A stretch of 64,000 nt of DNA, taken from assembly GCA_017936285.1 (NCBI GenBank), contig JAGBFU010000054.1:1-64000 (forward strand). Reading direction: 5' to 3'. Shown piece after piece: positions 24,527 to 33,522 of this stretch. The position numbers and the translations under genes were made by a program. The notes below the pieces were generated by a model, which saw only the letters and a program-made list of their open reading frames with translations, did not search any database and was not told the DNA's origin. Every line of letters starts with the position of its first letter. Position 1 is the stretch's first letter. The DNA is from Marinifilaceae bacterium (lineage in GTDB: Bacteria > Bacteroidota > Bacteroidia > Bacteroidales > Marinifilaceae).

Positions 24527-25779
24527 TGGATATAAAGTTAGATAAGAAACCGTGGTATATCAGGCGCAGGTCGATGTTATTGTGGGCCGTGCCGTTGGCA
24601 GTGCTGTTAATATACCTGTTAGTGGGGGCATTCGGACCATCGAAAAGGGGGGTGTCAATGCGCGATATAAAAATTTCGACAGTAGAGTTTGCCGACTTTG
24701 CCGATTATATCGACGTTGAGGGAGTTGTGTTGCCTATTATGACAATCAAGGTGAATAGTAAAGAGGCCGGCACGGTTGCACGAATTGTTAAGGATGATGG
24801 TGCAATGCTTAATGCCGGTGATACAATTTTGGTTTTGGAGAATTCGGCTCTTGAACGTGAAATTCAGGATATGCAGGATGAGTGGGAGAAGTTAAAGATA
24901 AGCAATCGCGAAAAACTGGTCCAAATGGAGAAGAGTTCATTGAATTTACAGATTGAGGCTCTTAATAATACGTATGAGTTACAGAGGATGGAGAAACAGA
25001 TTGCTCAAGAGCGTCAGGAGTATGAGATAGGTGCGAAGAGTGCTGCACAGCTGCAACTTACCGAAGATGAGTACCAATATAAAGCAGAGAAGGTGCGATT
25101 GCAGCGTGAAACTTTAAAGCATGATTCAATTGTAACAGAGTTGCAAAAGGAGTTGCTTATTAACGATTTGGAGCGTGAACGAAGACGCGTTGAAAACTCG
25201 AACAGCCGTTTGGATAACTTGGTGGTTCGTGCTCCAATTGCCGGGCAGTTAAGCTCTGTGGGAGTTGTGATAGGTCAGCAGCTTTCCGAAGGGTATGGAG
25301 TTGCGGAGATGAAGGTCTTGACCCAATATAAAATCTCAACCTCGATAAGCGAGTACTACATTGACAGGGTCTCATTGGGGTTGCCTGCTACCATAAATTA
25401 TCAGAATATGAACTATCCTTTGAAGGTGTCGAAGGTGGTTCCTGAAATTAAAGATAGAACCTTTAAAGCTGACTTGATATTTACCGATACCATGCCCGAT
25501 AATTTGAGAGTGGGAAAGAGTTACCGACTCCAGATTGAGTTGGGACAACCCGAGAAGATGTTGACGGTGGATCGTGGCGACTTTATTCAAGAGACAGGAG
25601 GTTTATGGATATATAAACTTAATGAGAGTGGCACAAAAGCAACAAAGGTAAAGATTCATATTGATCGCCAGAATCCGTCGAAGGTCTCGATAGCCGATGG
25701 TTTGCGTGAAGGAGACAGAGTGGTGGTTGCAGGATATGCAGATTTTAAAGGAGTTGATGAGTTAATAATAAAAAATTAG
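24526..25779 (+). CDS. HlyD/MacA-type periplasmic adaptor
   Basis: A 417-aa membrane-fusion protein: N-terminal TM anchor (about 17-33), barrel-sandwich (lipoyl) halves near 62-105 and 220-245 (LVVRAPIAGQLSSVGVVIGQ), a long coiled-coil hairpin rich in Glu, Lys and Gln between them (about 110-215), then beta-barrel and membrane-proximal domains. It links the inner-membrane permeases to an outer-membrane channel. No TolC-type gene is in the operon, so an outer-membrane partner must be encoded elsewhere. Second gene of the sigma-54 operon. Confidence 0.9.
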   Translation: MDIKLDKKPWYIRRRSMLLWAVPLAVLLIYLLVGAFGPSKRGVSMRDIKISTVEFADFADYIDVEGVVLPIMTIKVNSKEAGTVARIVKDDGAMLNAGDTILVLENSALEREIQDMQDEWEKLKISNREKLVQMEKSSLNLQIEALNNTYELQRMEKQIAQERQEYEIGAKSAAQLQLTEDEYQYKAEKVRLQRETLKHDSIVTELQKELLINDLERERRRVENSNSRLDNLVVRAPIAGQLSSVGVVIGQQLSEGYGVAEMKVLTQYKISTSISEYYIDRVSLGLPATINYQNMNYPLKVSKVVPEIKDRTFKADLIFTDTMPDNLRVGKSYRLQIELGQPEKMLTVDRGDFIQETGGLWIYKLNESGTKATKVKIHIDRQNPSKVSIADGLREGDRVVVAGYADFKGVDELIIKN

Positions 25780-25788
25780 ATTACAGAT

Positions 25789-28023
25789 ATGATTTTACAC
25801 TATTTTAAAATGGCATTACGCCAACTCTACAGGGTTAAATGGCAAGCCTTGGTGAGCGTCTTGGGAATGGGAGCAGGCTTGATTCTGTTTGCAGTATGTA
25901 ACTCTTTTCTTAGGAGTGAATTAGCGGCAAATCGTGAGTTTGCCACATACGATAGATTGGTGTGCCCTACCTATTACAGAGATGGGAAGCCTCTTGGTAA
26001 TCAAATCATTTTCAAGGGCGAGGGAGTTGGGGATAAACTTGTCGAATCGCCTATGGTCGATGGAGTGGTATTTTCTCGAGGTTGGGCAGCGTGCCTTGTT
26101 TCGGCCTCTGATGGAGTAGAGTTAAATGCCCGTTTTGTGTGTTACGAGGGGGAGTTCAGTAAGGTGTTCCCCATGGAGTTGGTTGAGGGTACTATGGCTC
26201 CATTCGATGACGATAACAAATGTATAATAATCTCAAAGGCATTTGCCGAAAGGATTTTTGGAACTTCCACAAATGTTATTGGAAAGGAGATAAATGTTGT
26301 ACGTGTTGAAGGAACCGACATAGGCGAACCATTAAGGGTGGTGGCGGTAGTTAAGGATTACCGCAAAAGCACCGGAAGTGCATTGGGAGAGTTTGATTTT
26401 ATCCTTAATGCAAAATCGAGTAGTGCCAAACCCTTGATTAATACTAATCCCTACTACCGTATCTATCTTACAATGCGTTCAATGGATGAACTGGAGGCAT
26501 TAAACAATATTTCGGAAAAGGAGAGATGGTCGGAATACGATATGTCGAAATCTATGCGAAGGGTACAAGATAGCCCACTCTGTTTTAACCATATTTCAGA
26601 TTTCAATAGAACCGAGATAAAGGTCTTTTTAGTTGTTTCAATAGCGGGATTTGCAATCCTTTTGGTCTCGATAGTCTATATATTGAATCTCTTTATCGGA
26701 CTCTTTATGTTGCGAGCAAAGGAGCTGAAACTGCGTAATTTTCTGGGAGCCGGATACATCTCTAACTCGTTACTGCTCTTTGCGGAGTTGCTTATTGTAA
26801 CGCTCTGTTCGTTAATTGTGTCGATAATCTTTTGCGATATACTCTATAAGGTGGTCGATGTCGATGCCTATTTGGTGCTATCCAAAGTGCAGATTATACA
26901 ACATTTGTTGCACTATTCGCTTTTGTTGTTAGCTTTGTTTATGGTGGTTTCGGTTATATCTGTGTTTATGGTAAACAAGGTTAGGAATTCCAAACACCGA
27001 GTGAAGAATGTAACCTTGGCGGTGCAATTCTTTATAACACTGCTCTTTCTGGCAACCTCCTTAATCTTTAATTCAGTTCGAGCAGACAGAATTAACTCGG
27101 TTGCCCCCTATATATCTGAAACTCAAATGAAACAAATCTTAGTGATGCGAGCCCCGGCTCCATACGAAAAATTCAGTATGTTCAAGAGCGATATTGAATC
27201 CATGCCGCAGTATAGTGTAGCATGGCGTGACACCAGATATGGAATGTTCGAAGAGAGGTTACTTTCAAAATATCTTGTAAATGTAGATTATTTGAAGATG
27301 CTTAATCTACCCGGATCGGAAAATTTGAATGAGGGAGACAAATTCTGCTACATTACCAAAGATATGGAGAGTGCTGTTGATGAGAATGGCAATATAATGC
27401 TTGACAATGAGGTTTTCACAGTTACCCATGTAATTGGTGGTAATTCTCCGAGAGAGAGTGTTGTTTATCTTCCCTCGAATGGATGGGAACCCAATCGTTG
27501 TGAACTGTTTATAAAGATAAATGATGAATACTCATTTAAGGATGGGTATGAAAGAGTCTGTGAGCAGATTAATAAATACTATGTAATGAATAATTCAATG
27601 ATTGCGACTTTTTATTTGCAGACGGTAGGTGGCGATGTCTCAATCTTTATGACAATAGCCTTTTGTGCAATGGTAATCTCGCTTCTGATAACCGTTTCCG
27701 GAATAGTAGGAACTATAACCCTTGATACCGACCGTAGAAAGAAGGAGGTGGCTATCCGCAAAATTAATGGTGCCGGATTCAAGCAGATCTATTGGCTCTT
27801 TGCCAAACTCTATTTCAAGATATATGTAATAGTTGCTCTATTGGTTACGTTGATAATATTTTATGTAAACAATTTGCAACTGCTTGGCCAATTCATTACA
27901 GTCTCTTTATTAGAGTGGATTGCTGTTTATCTGTTTGCTGCACTCGTGATATTTATATCAATATGTTCTAAAATATACCAAGTGGCACGAATAAATCCAT
28001 CTGCTCTGCTTAGAGCAGAGTAA
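25789..28023 (+). CDS. MacB/FtsX-type ABC transporter permease (second copy)
   Basis: A 744-aa paralogue of the 22220-24526 permease with the same architecture. Start MILHYFKMALRQLYRVKW; the middle has LRNFLGAGYISNSLL; the end has RRKKEVAIRKINGAGFKQIY and ARINPSALLR. Two different permeases plus one ATPase suggest a heterodimeric channel, in contrast to the MacB homodimer. It is 9 bp after the adaptor gene, in the same operon. Confidence 0.9.
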   Translation: MILHYFKMALRQLYRVKWQALVSVLGMGAGLILFAVCNSFLRSELAANREFATYDRLVCPTYYRDGKPLGNQIIFKGEGVGDKLVESPMVDGVVFSRGWAACLVSASDGVELNARFVCYEGEFSKVFPMELVEGTMAPFDDDNKCIIISKAFAERIFGTSTNVIGKEINVVRVEGTDIGEPLRVVAVVKDYRKSTGSALGEFDFILNAKSSSAKPLINTNPYYRIYLTMRSMDELEALNNISEKERWSEYDMSKSMRRVQDSPLCFNHISDFNRTEIKVFLVVSIAGFAILLVSIVYILNLFIGLFMLRAKELKLRNFLGAGYISNSLLLFAELLIVTLCSLIVSIIFCDILYKVVDVDAYLVLSKVQIIQHLLHYSLLLLALFMVVSVISVFMVNKVRNSKHRVKNVTLAVQFFITLLFLATSLIFNSVRADRINSVAPYISETQMKQILVMRAPAPYEKFSMFKSDIESMPQYSVAWRDTRYGMFEERLLSKYLVNVDYLKMLNLPGSENLNEGDKFCYITKDMESAVDENGNIMLDNEVFTVTHVIGGNSPRESVVYLPSNGWEPNRCELFIKINDEYSFKDGYERVCEQINKYYVMNNSMIATFYLQTVGGDVSIFMTIAFCAMVISLLITVSGIVGTITLDTDRRKKEVAIRKINGAGFKQIYWLFAKLYFKIYVIVALLVTLIIFYVNNLQLLGQFITVSLLEWIAVYLFAALVIFISICSKIYQVARINPSALLRAE

Positions 28024-28051
28024 AAATGTATAAACAATAAAAAATATAGAT

Positions 28052-28726
28052 ATGATTAAGGTTGAGAAATTAAGAAAAATCTTCAAGACTGAAGAGGTTG
28101 AGACTTGGGCACTAAACAATGTGTCAATTCAAATTAAACAAGGAGAATTTGTTGCAATCATGGGACCGTCGGGTTGTGGAAAGTCAACGCTGTTGAGCAT
28201 ATTGGGCCTATTGGATAACCCCACCGAGGGAAACTACTTTCTTGATGGAGTCAATGTTGCTTCATTTAATGAGTCGCAGAGAAATTCATTGAGAAAGGGA
28301 AAGATAGGCTTTGTATTCCAGAGCTTCAATCTTATTGATGAGTTGAATGTTTATGAAAACATAGAGTTGCCTTTGCTCTATATGGGAATAGGCTCGTCAG
28401 AGCGTAAACGTAAAGTGAACGAGGCTATGGAGCGTATGGGAATCTCGCATAGAAGCAAGCATTTCCCTAATCAGCTTTCAGGAGGTCAGCAGCAGCGTGT
28501 TGCAATTGCTCGTGCAATTGTGGTGAACCCTAAGTTGATTCTTGCCGATGAGCCGACAGGAAATCTGGACTCAAAAAATGGAAAAGAGGTTATGACTCTT
28601 CTCGGCGAGTTGCATAAGAGCGGAACAACAATCGTTATGGTTACCCACTCTCAGCACGATGCAAGCTATGCTGACCGTGTAATTAACCTGTTTGATGGAG
28701 AGGTTGTCACCGAGGTAACAATGTAA
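28052..28726 (+). CDS. ABC transporter ATP-binding protein (MacB/LolD type)
   Basis: A 224-aa stand-alone ATPase with Walker A GPSGCGKST (about 38-46), Q loop VFQSFNLIDELNVYEN, signature LSGGQQQRVAIARA, Walker B LILADEPTGNLDS and H loop MVTHSQHDA. Every catalytic element is present. The sequence type is that of LolD and the MacB nucleotide-binding domain, matching the two FtsX permeases before it. Last gene of the operon; a strong terminator follows. Confidence 0.95.
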   Translation: MIKVEKLRKIFKTEEVETWALNNVSIQIKQGEFVAIMGPSGCGKSTLLSILGLLDNPTEGNYFLDGVNVASFNESQRNSLRKGKIGFVFQSFNLIDELNVYENIELPLLYMGIGSSERKRKVNEAMERMGISHRSKHFPNQLSGGQQQRVAIARAIVVNPKLILADEPTGNLDSKNGKEVMTLLGELHKSGTTIVMVTHSQHDASYADRVINLFDGEVVTEVTM

Positions 28727-28746
28727 CAAAAATTACTTGATAGCAA

Positions 28747-28792
28747 AAATCCCTTGTAGCTGTCAAAAACTTCAGTTACAAGGGATTTTTTG
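28747..28792. terminator. Bidirectional terminator, exporter operon / tRNA cluster
   Basis: A 16-bp stem (28747-28762 with 28773-28788, one G-T pair, 10-nt loop) has T runs on both sides when read on either strand. On the minus strand it begins almost directly after the CCA end of tRNA-Leu(GAG). Confidence 0.9.
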
Positions 28793-28877
28793 GTGCCCAG
28801 AACAGGACTCGAACCTGCACAGCCGTAAGGCCACTACCACCTCAAAGTAGCGTGTATACCAATTTCACCACCTGGGC
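28791..28877 (-). tRNA. tRNA-Leu (anticodon GAG)
   Basis: Class-II tRNA with a long variable arm: acceptor GCCCAGG/TCTGGGC, anticodon stem CTACT/GGTAG around loop TTGAGGT (anticodon GAG). CCA is encoded (28791-28793). Last gene of a minus-strand tRNA cluster. Confidence 0.94.
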
Positions 28878-28895
28878 ATTATCAGATAAAAAATG

Positions 28896-28979
28896 TACCC
28901 GAAATAGGACTCGAACCTACACAGCCGTAAAGCCACTAGAACCTGAAACTAGCGTGTCTACCAATTCCACCACTCGGGC
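28896..28979 (-). tRNA. tRNA-Leu (anticodon CAG)
   Basis: Class-II tRNA with a long variable arm: acceptor GCCCGAG/TTCGGGT, anticodon stem CTAGT/TCTAG around loop TTCAGGT (anticodon CAG). CCA is not encoded (the genome reads CAT after discriminator A). It lies 18 bp upstream of tRNA-Leu(GAG). Confidence 0.93.
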
Positions 28980-28986
28980 ATTATTC

Positions 28987-29021
28987 AAAAAATAGTTTTG
29001 AATGTTATAATTCAAAACTAT
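28987..29021 (-). terminator. Terminator-like hairpin between tRNA-Gln and tRNA-Leu(CAG)
   Basis: A perfect 12-bp inverted repeat (28992-29003 with 29010-29021, 6-nt loop) is followed on the minus strand by TTTTT. It lies in the 51-bp spacer after tRNA-Gln. It could stop part of the transcripts, or act as a processing signal if transcription reads through to the leucine tRNAs. Confidence 0.6.
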
Positions 29022-29030
29022 CCAACTCAG

Positions 29031-29101
29031 TTGTCCCACCAGGACTCGAACCTGGACAAACAGAACCAAAACCTGTTGTGCTGCCATTACACCATAGGAC
29101 A
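29031..29101 (-). tRNA. tRNA-Gln (anticodon TTG)
   Basis: Cloverleaf with acceptor TGTCCTA/TGGGACA, anticodon stem ACAGG/TCTGT around loop TTTTGGT (anticodon TTG), and T loop TTCGAGT. CCA is not encoded. First gene of the cluster, 28 bp from a perfect promoter. Confidence 0.94.
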
Positions 29102-29128
29102 AAGCCATCTTTTCCTTAAAAGACGGTG

Positions 29129-29159
29129 CAAAGGTATATAAAAAATGTTATATTGCAAA
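29129..29159 (-). promoter_or_regulatory. Promoter of the tRNA cluster
   Basis: On the minus strand TTTG (29156-29159), exactly 19 bp, TACCTTTG (29129-29136): a perfect Bacteroidota promoter just upstream of tRNA-Gln. Confidence 0.8.
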
Positions 29160-29242
29160 TTATATTCGGAAATTTCGCATAAAATATGTACTTTCGTGGC
29201 TTGAAATAAAACAGAACTTATTTGCTCTGAAATATATAGAAT

Positions 29243-32200
29243 ATGAATTATAAGATAGCAAACAGATTAACCGGAGCAGTGGCATTTTTGATAGCTGCTG
29301 TAACCTACATTTTGACCGCAGAGCCTACGACAAGTTTGTGGGATTGTGGTGAGTTTATAACTACCTCAGTGGGATTACAGGTGGGACACCCCCCCGGAGC
29401 TCCGCTCTTTATGATTATCTCGCGTCTGTTTGCAATCTTTGCGCCCTCGCCCGATAAGCAAGCTTTGATGATTAACTACATGTCGGGAATGTGTTCGGCT
29501 GCTACCGTTCTGTTTCTGTGCTGGACAATTACATTCTTTGCGAAGCGTTTGTTGGTTAAGCGTGGAGAGGAGCCTGCAGGAGCCAAGAAGTGGGCAATAT
29601 TGTTGTCCGGTTTTGTTGGTTCTGTAGCGTATGCCTTTACTGATACGTTCTGGTTTTCGGCTGTTGAGGGTGAGGTGTATGCAATGTCATCGCTCTTTAC
29701 CGCAGTTGTCTTCTGGGCAATTCTGAAGTGGGATGAGTGTGCCGATGAGCCACATTCAAACCGCTGGTTGGTGTTTATCATGTTCCTGATGGGCTTGTCT
29801 GTAGGAGTTCACCTTTTGAACTTGTTGGCAATCCCTGCAATTGTATTCCTGTACTACTTCAGAAAATATTCTGTAAGTCGTAAGGGAATTATCTGGGCCT
29901 CAATAGCAGCAGTTGTGATATTGGGATTTGTGAACTTTATCCTTATTCCATACGTTATCAAGATTGCATGTTGGTTTGAGTTGGCCTTTGTAAATGGAAT
30001 GGGCTTGCCATTTAACACCGGAGTTGTGATATATGTCCTTGCAATTGCTGCGGGATTGTTCTATGGAATTCGTTATTCTGTGCAGAAGTGTAAACCAATG
30101 CTTAATCTGGCTTTGACCTGTTTGATGGTATTCTTTATTGGTTACTCTTCATATGCAATGGTGGTTATCCGTTCTGTTAGTAACCCTCCAATTGACGAGA
30201 ATAGTCCCGACAATGTCTTCGATTTGTTGGCATATATCAACCGAGAGCAGTACGGCGACTCGCCGCTTATTTATGGCCAGTACTATAATGCTCCGTTGGT
30301 TGAGACAAAACAGGGTGATCCAATCTATTTCCAGGATAAGGAGAAGGGTATGTATGTGTTGGTGGATCACAAGCAGAAGTATGTTTATGACAAACGTTTC
30401 TGTACACTCTTCCCAAGAATGCACAGCAGCACTCGTTCATATTTCCCATCGCTTTACGAGAGTTGGGGAGGAAAACCAAGTGGAAGAACATATAATGTTG
30501 ATGGACGCAGAGTAACAGCTCCAAGCATGAAGAATAATCTGCAATACTTCTTCAGCTATCAGTTGAACCACATGTATTGGCGTTACTTTATGTGGAACTT
30601 TGCAGGTCGTCAGAACGATGAACAGGGTTATGGTGATGTTGCCGATGGAAACTGGATTTCAGGTATAAAATTCCTTGATGAGATTCGTTTGGGAGATCAG
30701 GATTATCTTCCGGACAGAACCAAGGAGTCTCCGGCTCACAACAAATACTATCTGTTGCCATTCCTATTGGGATTGGTAGGTTTGGCATATCAATGTAGTA
30801 AAGGAAAGCAGGGGAAGCAAGATTTCTCTATTGTTATGATTCTGTTCTTCATGACAGGAATAGCAATTATTCTGTTCCTGAATCAATCGCCGTTGGAGCC
30901 TCGCGAGCGTGACTATGCATACGCAGGTTCATTCTACGCTTTTGCAATATGGATAGGATTGGGAGTTACTGCGCTATATGATTGGATAGGCCAAAAACTT
31001 AAGGCTTCCGATAAGGTTTGGGTTCCGGTTGCTGTTGGAACATTGTGTTTTGTTGCAGTTCCATTGAATCTGGCTGCCGAAAACTGGGATGACCACGATA
31101 GAAGCGGACGCTACGCAACATTGGCATATGCAACCAACTATCTTGAGTCATGTGCTCCTAATGCAATTCTCTTTACATACGGAGATAATGATACCTTCCC
31201 ATTGTGGTATGCACAAGAGGTCGAGGGAATTCGCCGTGATGTAAGAATTGTCAATTTGAGCCTGCTTTCGGGAGATTGGTACATTGACCAAATGAAGCGT
31301 AAGGCATACGAGACCCCGGGAGTTCCAATCTCATTTGCTGATAATCAGTACCATGGAGGAAAACGTGATATTGTATTGGTTGCTCCGGGTCAGAATCAAA
31401 ATAATGGAACTGTATCATTGGCAAATGCCCTTCTTTGTGTAAAGGATGATCGCAATAAGGTTGGCGATTATAACTACATTCCAAGTAAGAAGCTATCGTT
31501 GCCTGTAAACAAGCAAGCTGTTATGGCAAATGGATTGGTAAATCCAGATATGGCAGACAGTTTGGTAGATAACCTTGAGTTTACATTGGGAGGCAACTAC
31601 TTGACCAAGTCGCAACTTATGGTATTGGATATTTTGAATACCAACAATTGGGAGCGTCCAATCTACTTCGGAATAGGAATGGGCGAGGACAACTACATGG
31701 GTCTTCAGAAATACTTCCAGCTTGACGGTGCTGCATATCGTTTGGTTCCAATAGAGACAGAGGTTGAGTCGGGAACTTTAGGCCGCATTGAAACCGAGGT
31801 ACTTTATGATAACTTGATGAACAAGTACAAGTGGGGCAATATCAATAATCCTGAGGTCTATATAGATCACTTCCATCGTTCAACAATTTCGGTAATGGAT
31901 TTCCGTAATACCTTTATGCGCCTGGCATTGGAGTTGTATAATCAGGGAGATACAGAGCGAGCAATTAAGGTTCTTGACAAGGCGATGGAGGAGTTGCCAC
32001 TATCACAGGTTCCATTTGAGGCATACAGCCCGCTACTTAACTATGTGGCAATGTACTATGAGTTCGGTGAGCAGGAGAAGGCAGATAAGTTGGCTCTTGA
32101 TATCCTTGATGATCAATTGCAACAGTTCCGTTATACAACAATCTTGAGCGAGTCGGGACGAGCTGATGCTACAATTAACAGAAACTCTCGCCTGGCTACC

Positions 32201-32290
32201 GAGAATGTCAAGTATATCATTGAGATGATGAAGATGTTTGGCCGTGAGGAGATGGCTAATCAGAAACTAATGGAGTATAGTAATTTCTAA
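29243..32290 (+). CDS. DUF2723 multi-pass membrane protein (GT-C-like)
   Basis: A 1015-aa inner-membrane protein of the DUF2723 family, found in nearly all Bacteroidota. The family N-terminus AEPTTSLWDCGEFITTSVGLQVGHPPGAPL (residues about 26-56) carries the conserved Asp and Glu expected of a GT-C glycosyltransferase active site. About 11-13 TM segments fill residues 8-600; the C-terminal about 380 residues are soluble with a TPR-like helical end. It is thought to be a lipid-linked-sugar-dependent glycosyltransferase, possibly in protein O-glycosylation, but the reaction is inferred. It sits 4 bp before prfB. Confidence 0.85.
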   Translation: MNYKIANRLTGAVAFLIAAVTYILTAEPTTSLWDCGEFITTSVGLQVGHPPGAPLFMIISRLFAIFAPSPDKQALMINYMSGMCSAATVLFLCWTITFFAKRLLVKRGEEPAGAKKWAILLSGFVGSVAYAFTDTFWFSAVEGEVYAMSSLFTAVVFWAILKWDECADEPHSNRWLVFIMFLMGLSVGVHLLNLLAIPAIVFLYYFRKYSVSRKGIIWASIAAVVILGFVNFILIPYVIKIACWFELAFVNGMGLPFNTGVVIYVLAIAAGLFYGIRYSVQKCKPMLNLALTCLMVFFIGYSSYAMVVIRSVSNPPIDENSPDNVFDLLAYINREQYGDSPLIYGQYYNAPLVETKQGDPIYFQDKEKGMYVLVDHKQKYVYDKRFCTLFPRMHSSTRSYFPSLYESWGGKPSGRTYNVDGRRVTAPSMKNNLQYFFSYQLNHMYWRYFMWNFAGRQNDEQGYGDVADGNWISGIKFLDEIRLGDQDYLPDRTKESPAHNKYYLLPFLLGLVGLAYQCSKGKQGKQDFSIVMILFFMTGIAIILFLNQSPLEPRERDYAYAGSFYAFAIWIGLGVTALYDWIGQKLKASDKVWVPVAVGTLCFVAVPLNLAAENWDDHDRSGRYATLAYATNYLESCAPNAILFTYGDNDTFPLWYAQEVEGIRRDVRIVNLSLLSGDWYIDQMKRKAYETPGVPISFADNQYHGGKRDIVLVAPGQNQNNGTVSLANALLCVKDDRNKVGDYNYIPSKKLSLPVNKQAVMANGLVNPDMADSLVDNLEFTLGGNYLTKSQLMVLDILNTNNWERPIYFGIGMGEDNYMGLQKYFQLDGAAYRLVPIETEVESGTLGRIETEVLYDNLMNKYKWGNINNPEVYIDHFHRSTISVMDFRNTFMRLALELYNQGDTERAIKVLDKAMEELPLSQVPFEAYSPLLNYVAMYYEFGEQEKADKLALDILDDQLQQFRYTTILSESGRADATINRNSRLATENVKYIIEMMKMFGREEMANQKLMEYSNF

Positions 32291-32294
32291 GAAT

Positions 32295-33410
32295 ATGATT
32301 ACTATTGAGCAGTTAAAGGATTTACAAAATCGTGCAGATGCGCTGAACAGATATCTGGATATCGAGAATAAGCAGATTGAGCTTCACGAGGTGGAGTTGC
32401 GTACACAGGATCCCGCCTTTTGGGAGAATCAGAAAGAGGCTGAAAAGGTAATGAAACAACTCCGTGAGATTCGCTCATGGGTAGAGGGGTATAAGTCTGT
32501 ACGCTCGTCTCTTGAAGATTTGGAGGTGCTTTTTGATTTTGCCAAGATGGGCGAGGCCTCTGAGGATGAGGTCGATGCCTCATACTCTGTACTATTAGAG
32601 GAGTTCGAGAAGATAGAGTTAAAGAATATGCTTCGTCAAGAGGCAGATTCTATGGATTGTGTTTTGAAAATCAATTCTGGAGCGGGAGGAACAGAGAGTC
32701 AGGACTGGGCGTCAATGCTTATGCGTATGTATATGCGTTGGGCTGAGAAGAGTGGATACAAAATGACTATCAGTAACCTTCAAGAGGGCGATGAGGCAGG
32801 AATCAAGACAGTAACAATGCAGATTGAGGGCGATAGCGCATACGGATACCTGAAGAGTGAGAATGGAGTTCATCGCTTGGTGCGTGTATCTCCATATAAC
32901 GCTCAGGGTAAGCGAATGACCTCGTTCGCATCAGTATTCGTAACACCTCTTGTCGATGACTCGATAGAGGTGGTTGTAAATCCTTCATTGATAACATGGG
33001 ATTTGTTCCGTTCTGGAGGAGCCGGAGGTCAGAATGTAAATAAGGTTGAGACCGGAGTGCGTTTGCGCTATCAATACACCGACCCATATACTGGAGAGCA
33101 GGAGGAGATTCTTATCGAAAACACCGAGACTCGTTCTCAGCAAGATAACCGTGAGAATGCTTTGCGTTTGTTGCGTTCACAACTTTACGACCGTGAGCTT
33201 CAACATCGTATGGAGGCGCAGGCAAAGCTTGAGGCAGGTAAGAAAAAAATTGAGTGGGGTTCACAGATACGCAGTTACGTGTTCGATGACCGTCGTGTAA
33301 AGGATCATAGAACTAACTACCAAACCTCAGATGTCAACGGAGTAATGGATGGCGATTTGGATGGTTTCATCAAGGCTTACTTAATGGAGTTCGGCGGCGC
33401 TGAAAGTTAA
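32295..33410 (+). CDS. prfB: Peptide chain release factor 2
   Basis: A 371-aa class-I release factor that reads UGA and UAA. The peptidyl-tRNA hydrolysis motif GGQ is at 244-246 (SGGAGGQNVNKVETG). The stop-codon-reading tripeptide, normally SPF in RF2, is SPY here (199-201, in VRVSPYNAQGKR). The reading frame is continuous: the programmed +1 frameshift site known from many bacteria, an early in-frame TGA, is absent, so RF2 level is not autoregulated that way here. It follows the DUF2723 gene by 4 bp and precedes a terminator. Confidence 0.95.
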   Translation: MITIEQLKDLQNRADALNRYLDIENKQIELHEVELRTQDPAFWENQKEAEKVMKQLREIRSWVEGYKSVRSSLEDLEVLFDFAKMGEASEDEVDASYSVLLEEFEKIELKNMLRQEADSMDCVLKINSGAGGTESQDWASMLMRMYMRWAEKSGYKMTISNLQEGDEAGIKTVTMQIEGDSAYGYLKSENGVHRLVRVSPYNAQGKRMTSFASVFVTPLVDDSIEVVVNPSLITWDLFRSGGAGGQNVNKVETGVRLRYQYTDPYTGEQEEILIENTETRSQQDNRENALRLLRSQLYDRELQHRMEAQAKLEAGKKKIEWGSQIRSYVFDDRRVKDHRTNYQTSDVNGVMDGDLDGFIKAYLMEFGGAES

Positions 33411-33446
33411 GATAAAGTAGTTATAATTATCAATAAGCAACTATAC

Positions 33447-33499
33447 TAATCCCTCCCGATGATCTTCATTGAAAAGAGAGTCGGGAGGGATTATTATTT
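33447..33499. terminator. Bidirectional terminator between prfB and clpX
   Basis: A perfect 13-bp stem (33447-33459 with 33481-33493) with a 21-nt loop between converging genes. The tails are A/T-rich on both sides. Confidence 0.75.
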
Positions 33500-33522
33500 A
33501 TAGGGTGTTGGGCTGACAGCTG

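Noticed and set aside
28917-29108. 63-aa minus-strand frame
   Set aside because: It is entirely made of tRNA-Gln, tRNA-Leu(CAG) and their spacer.
32295-32420. Programmed +1 frameshift in prfB
   Set aside because: The frame is continuous from the ATG with no early TGA or slippery CTT-TGA; no frameshift is needed.
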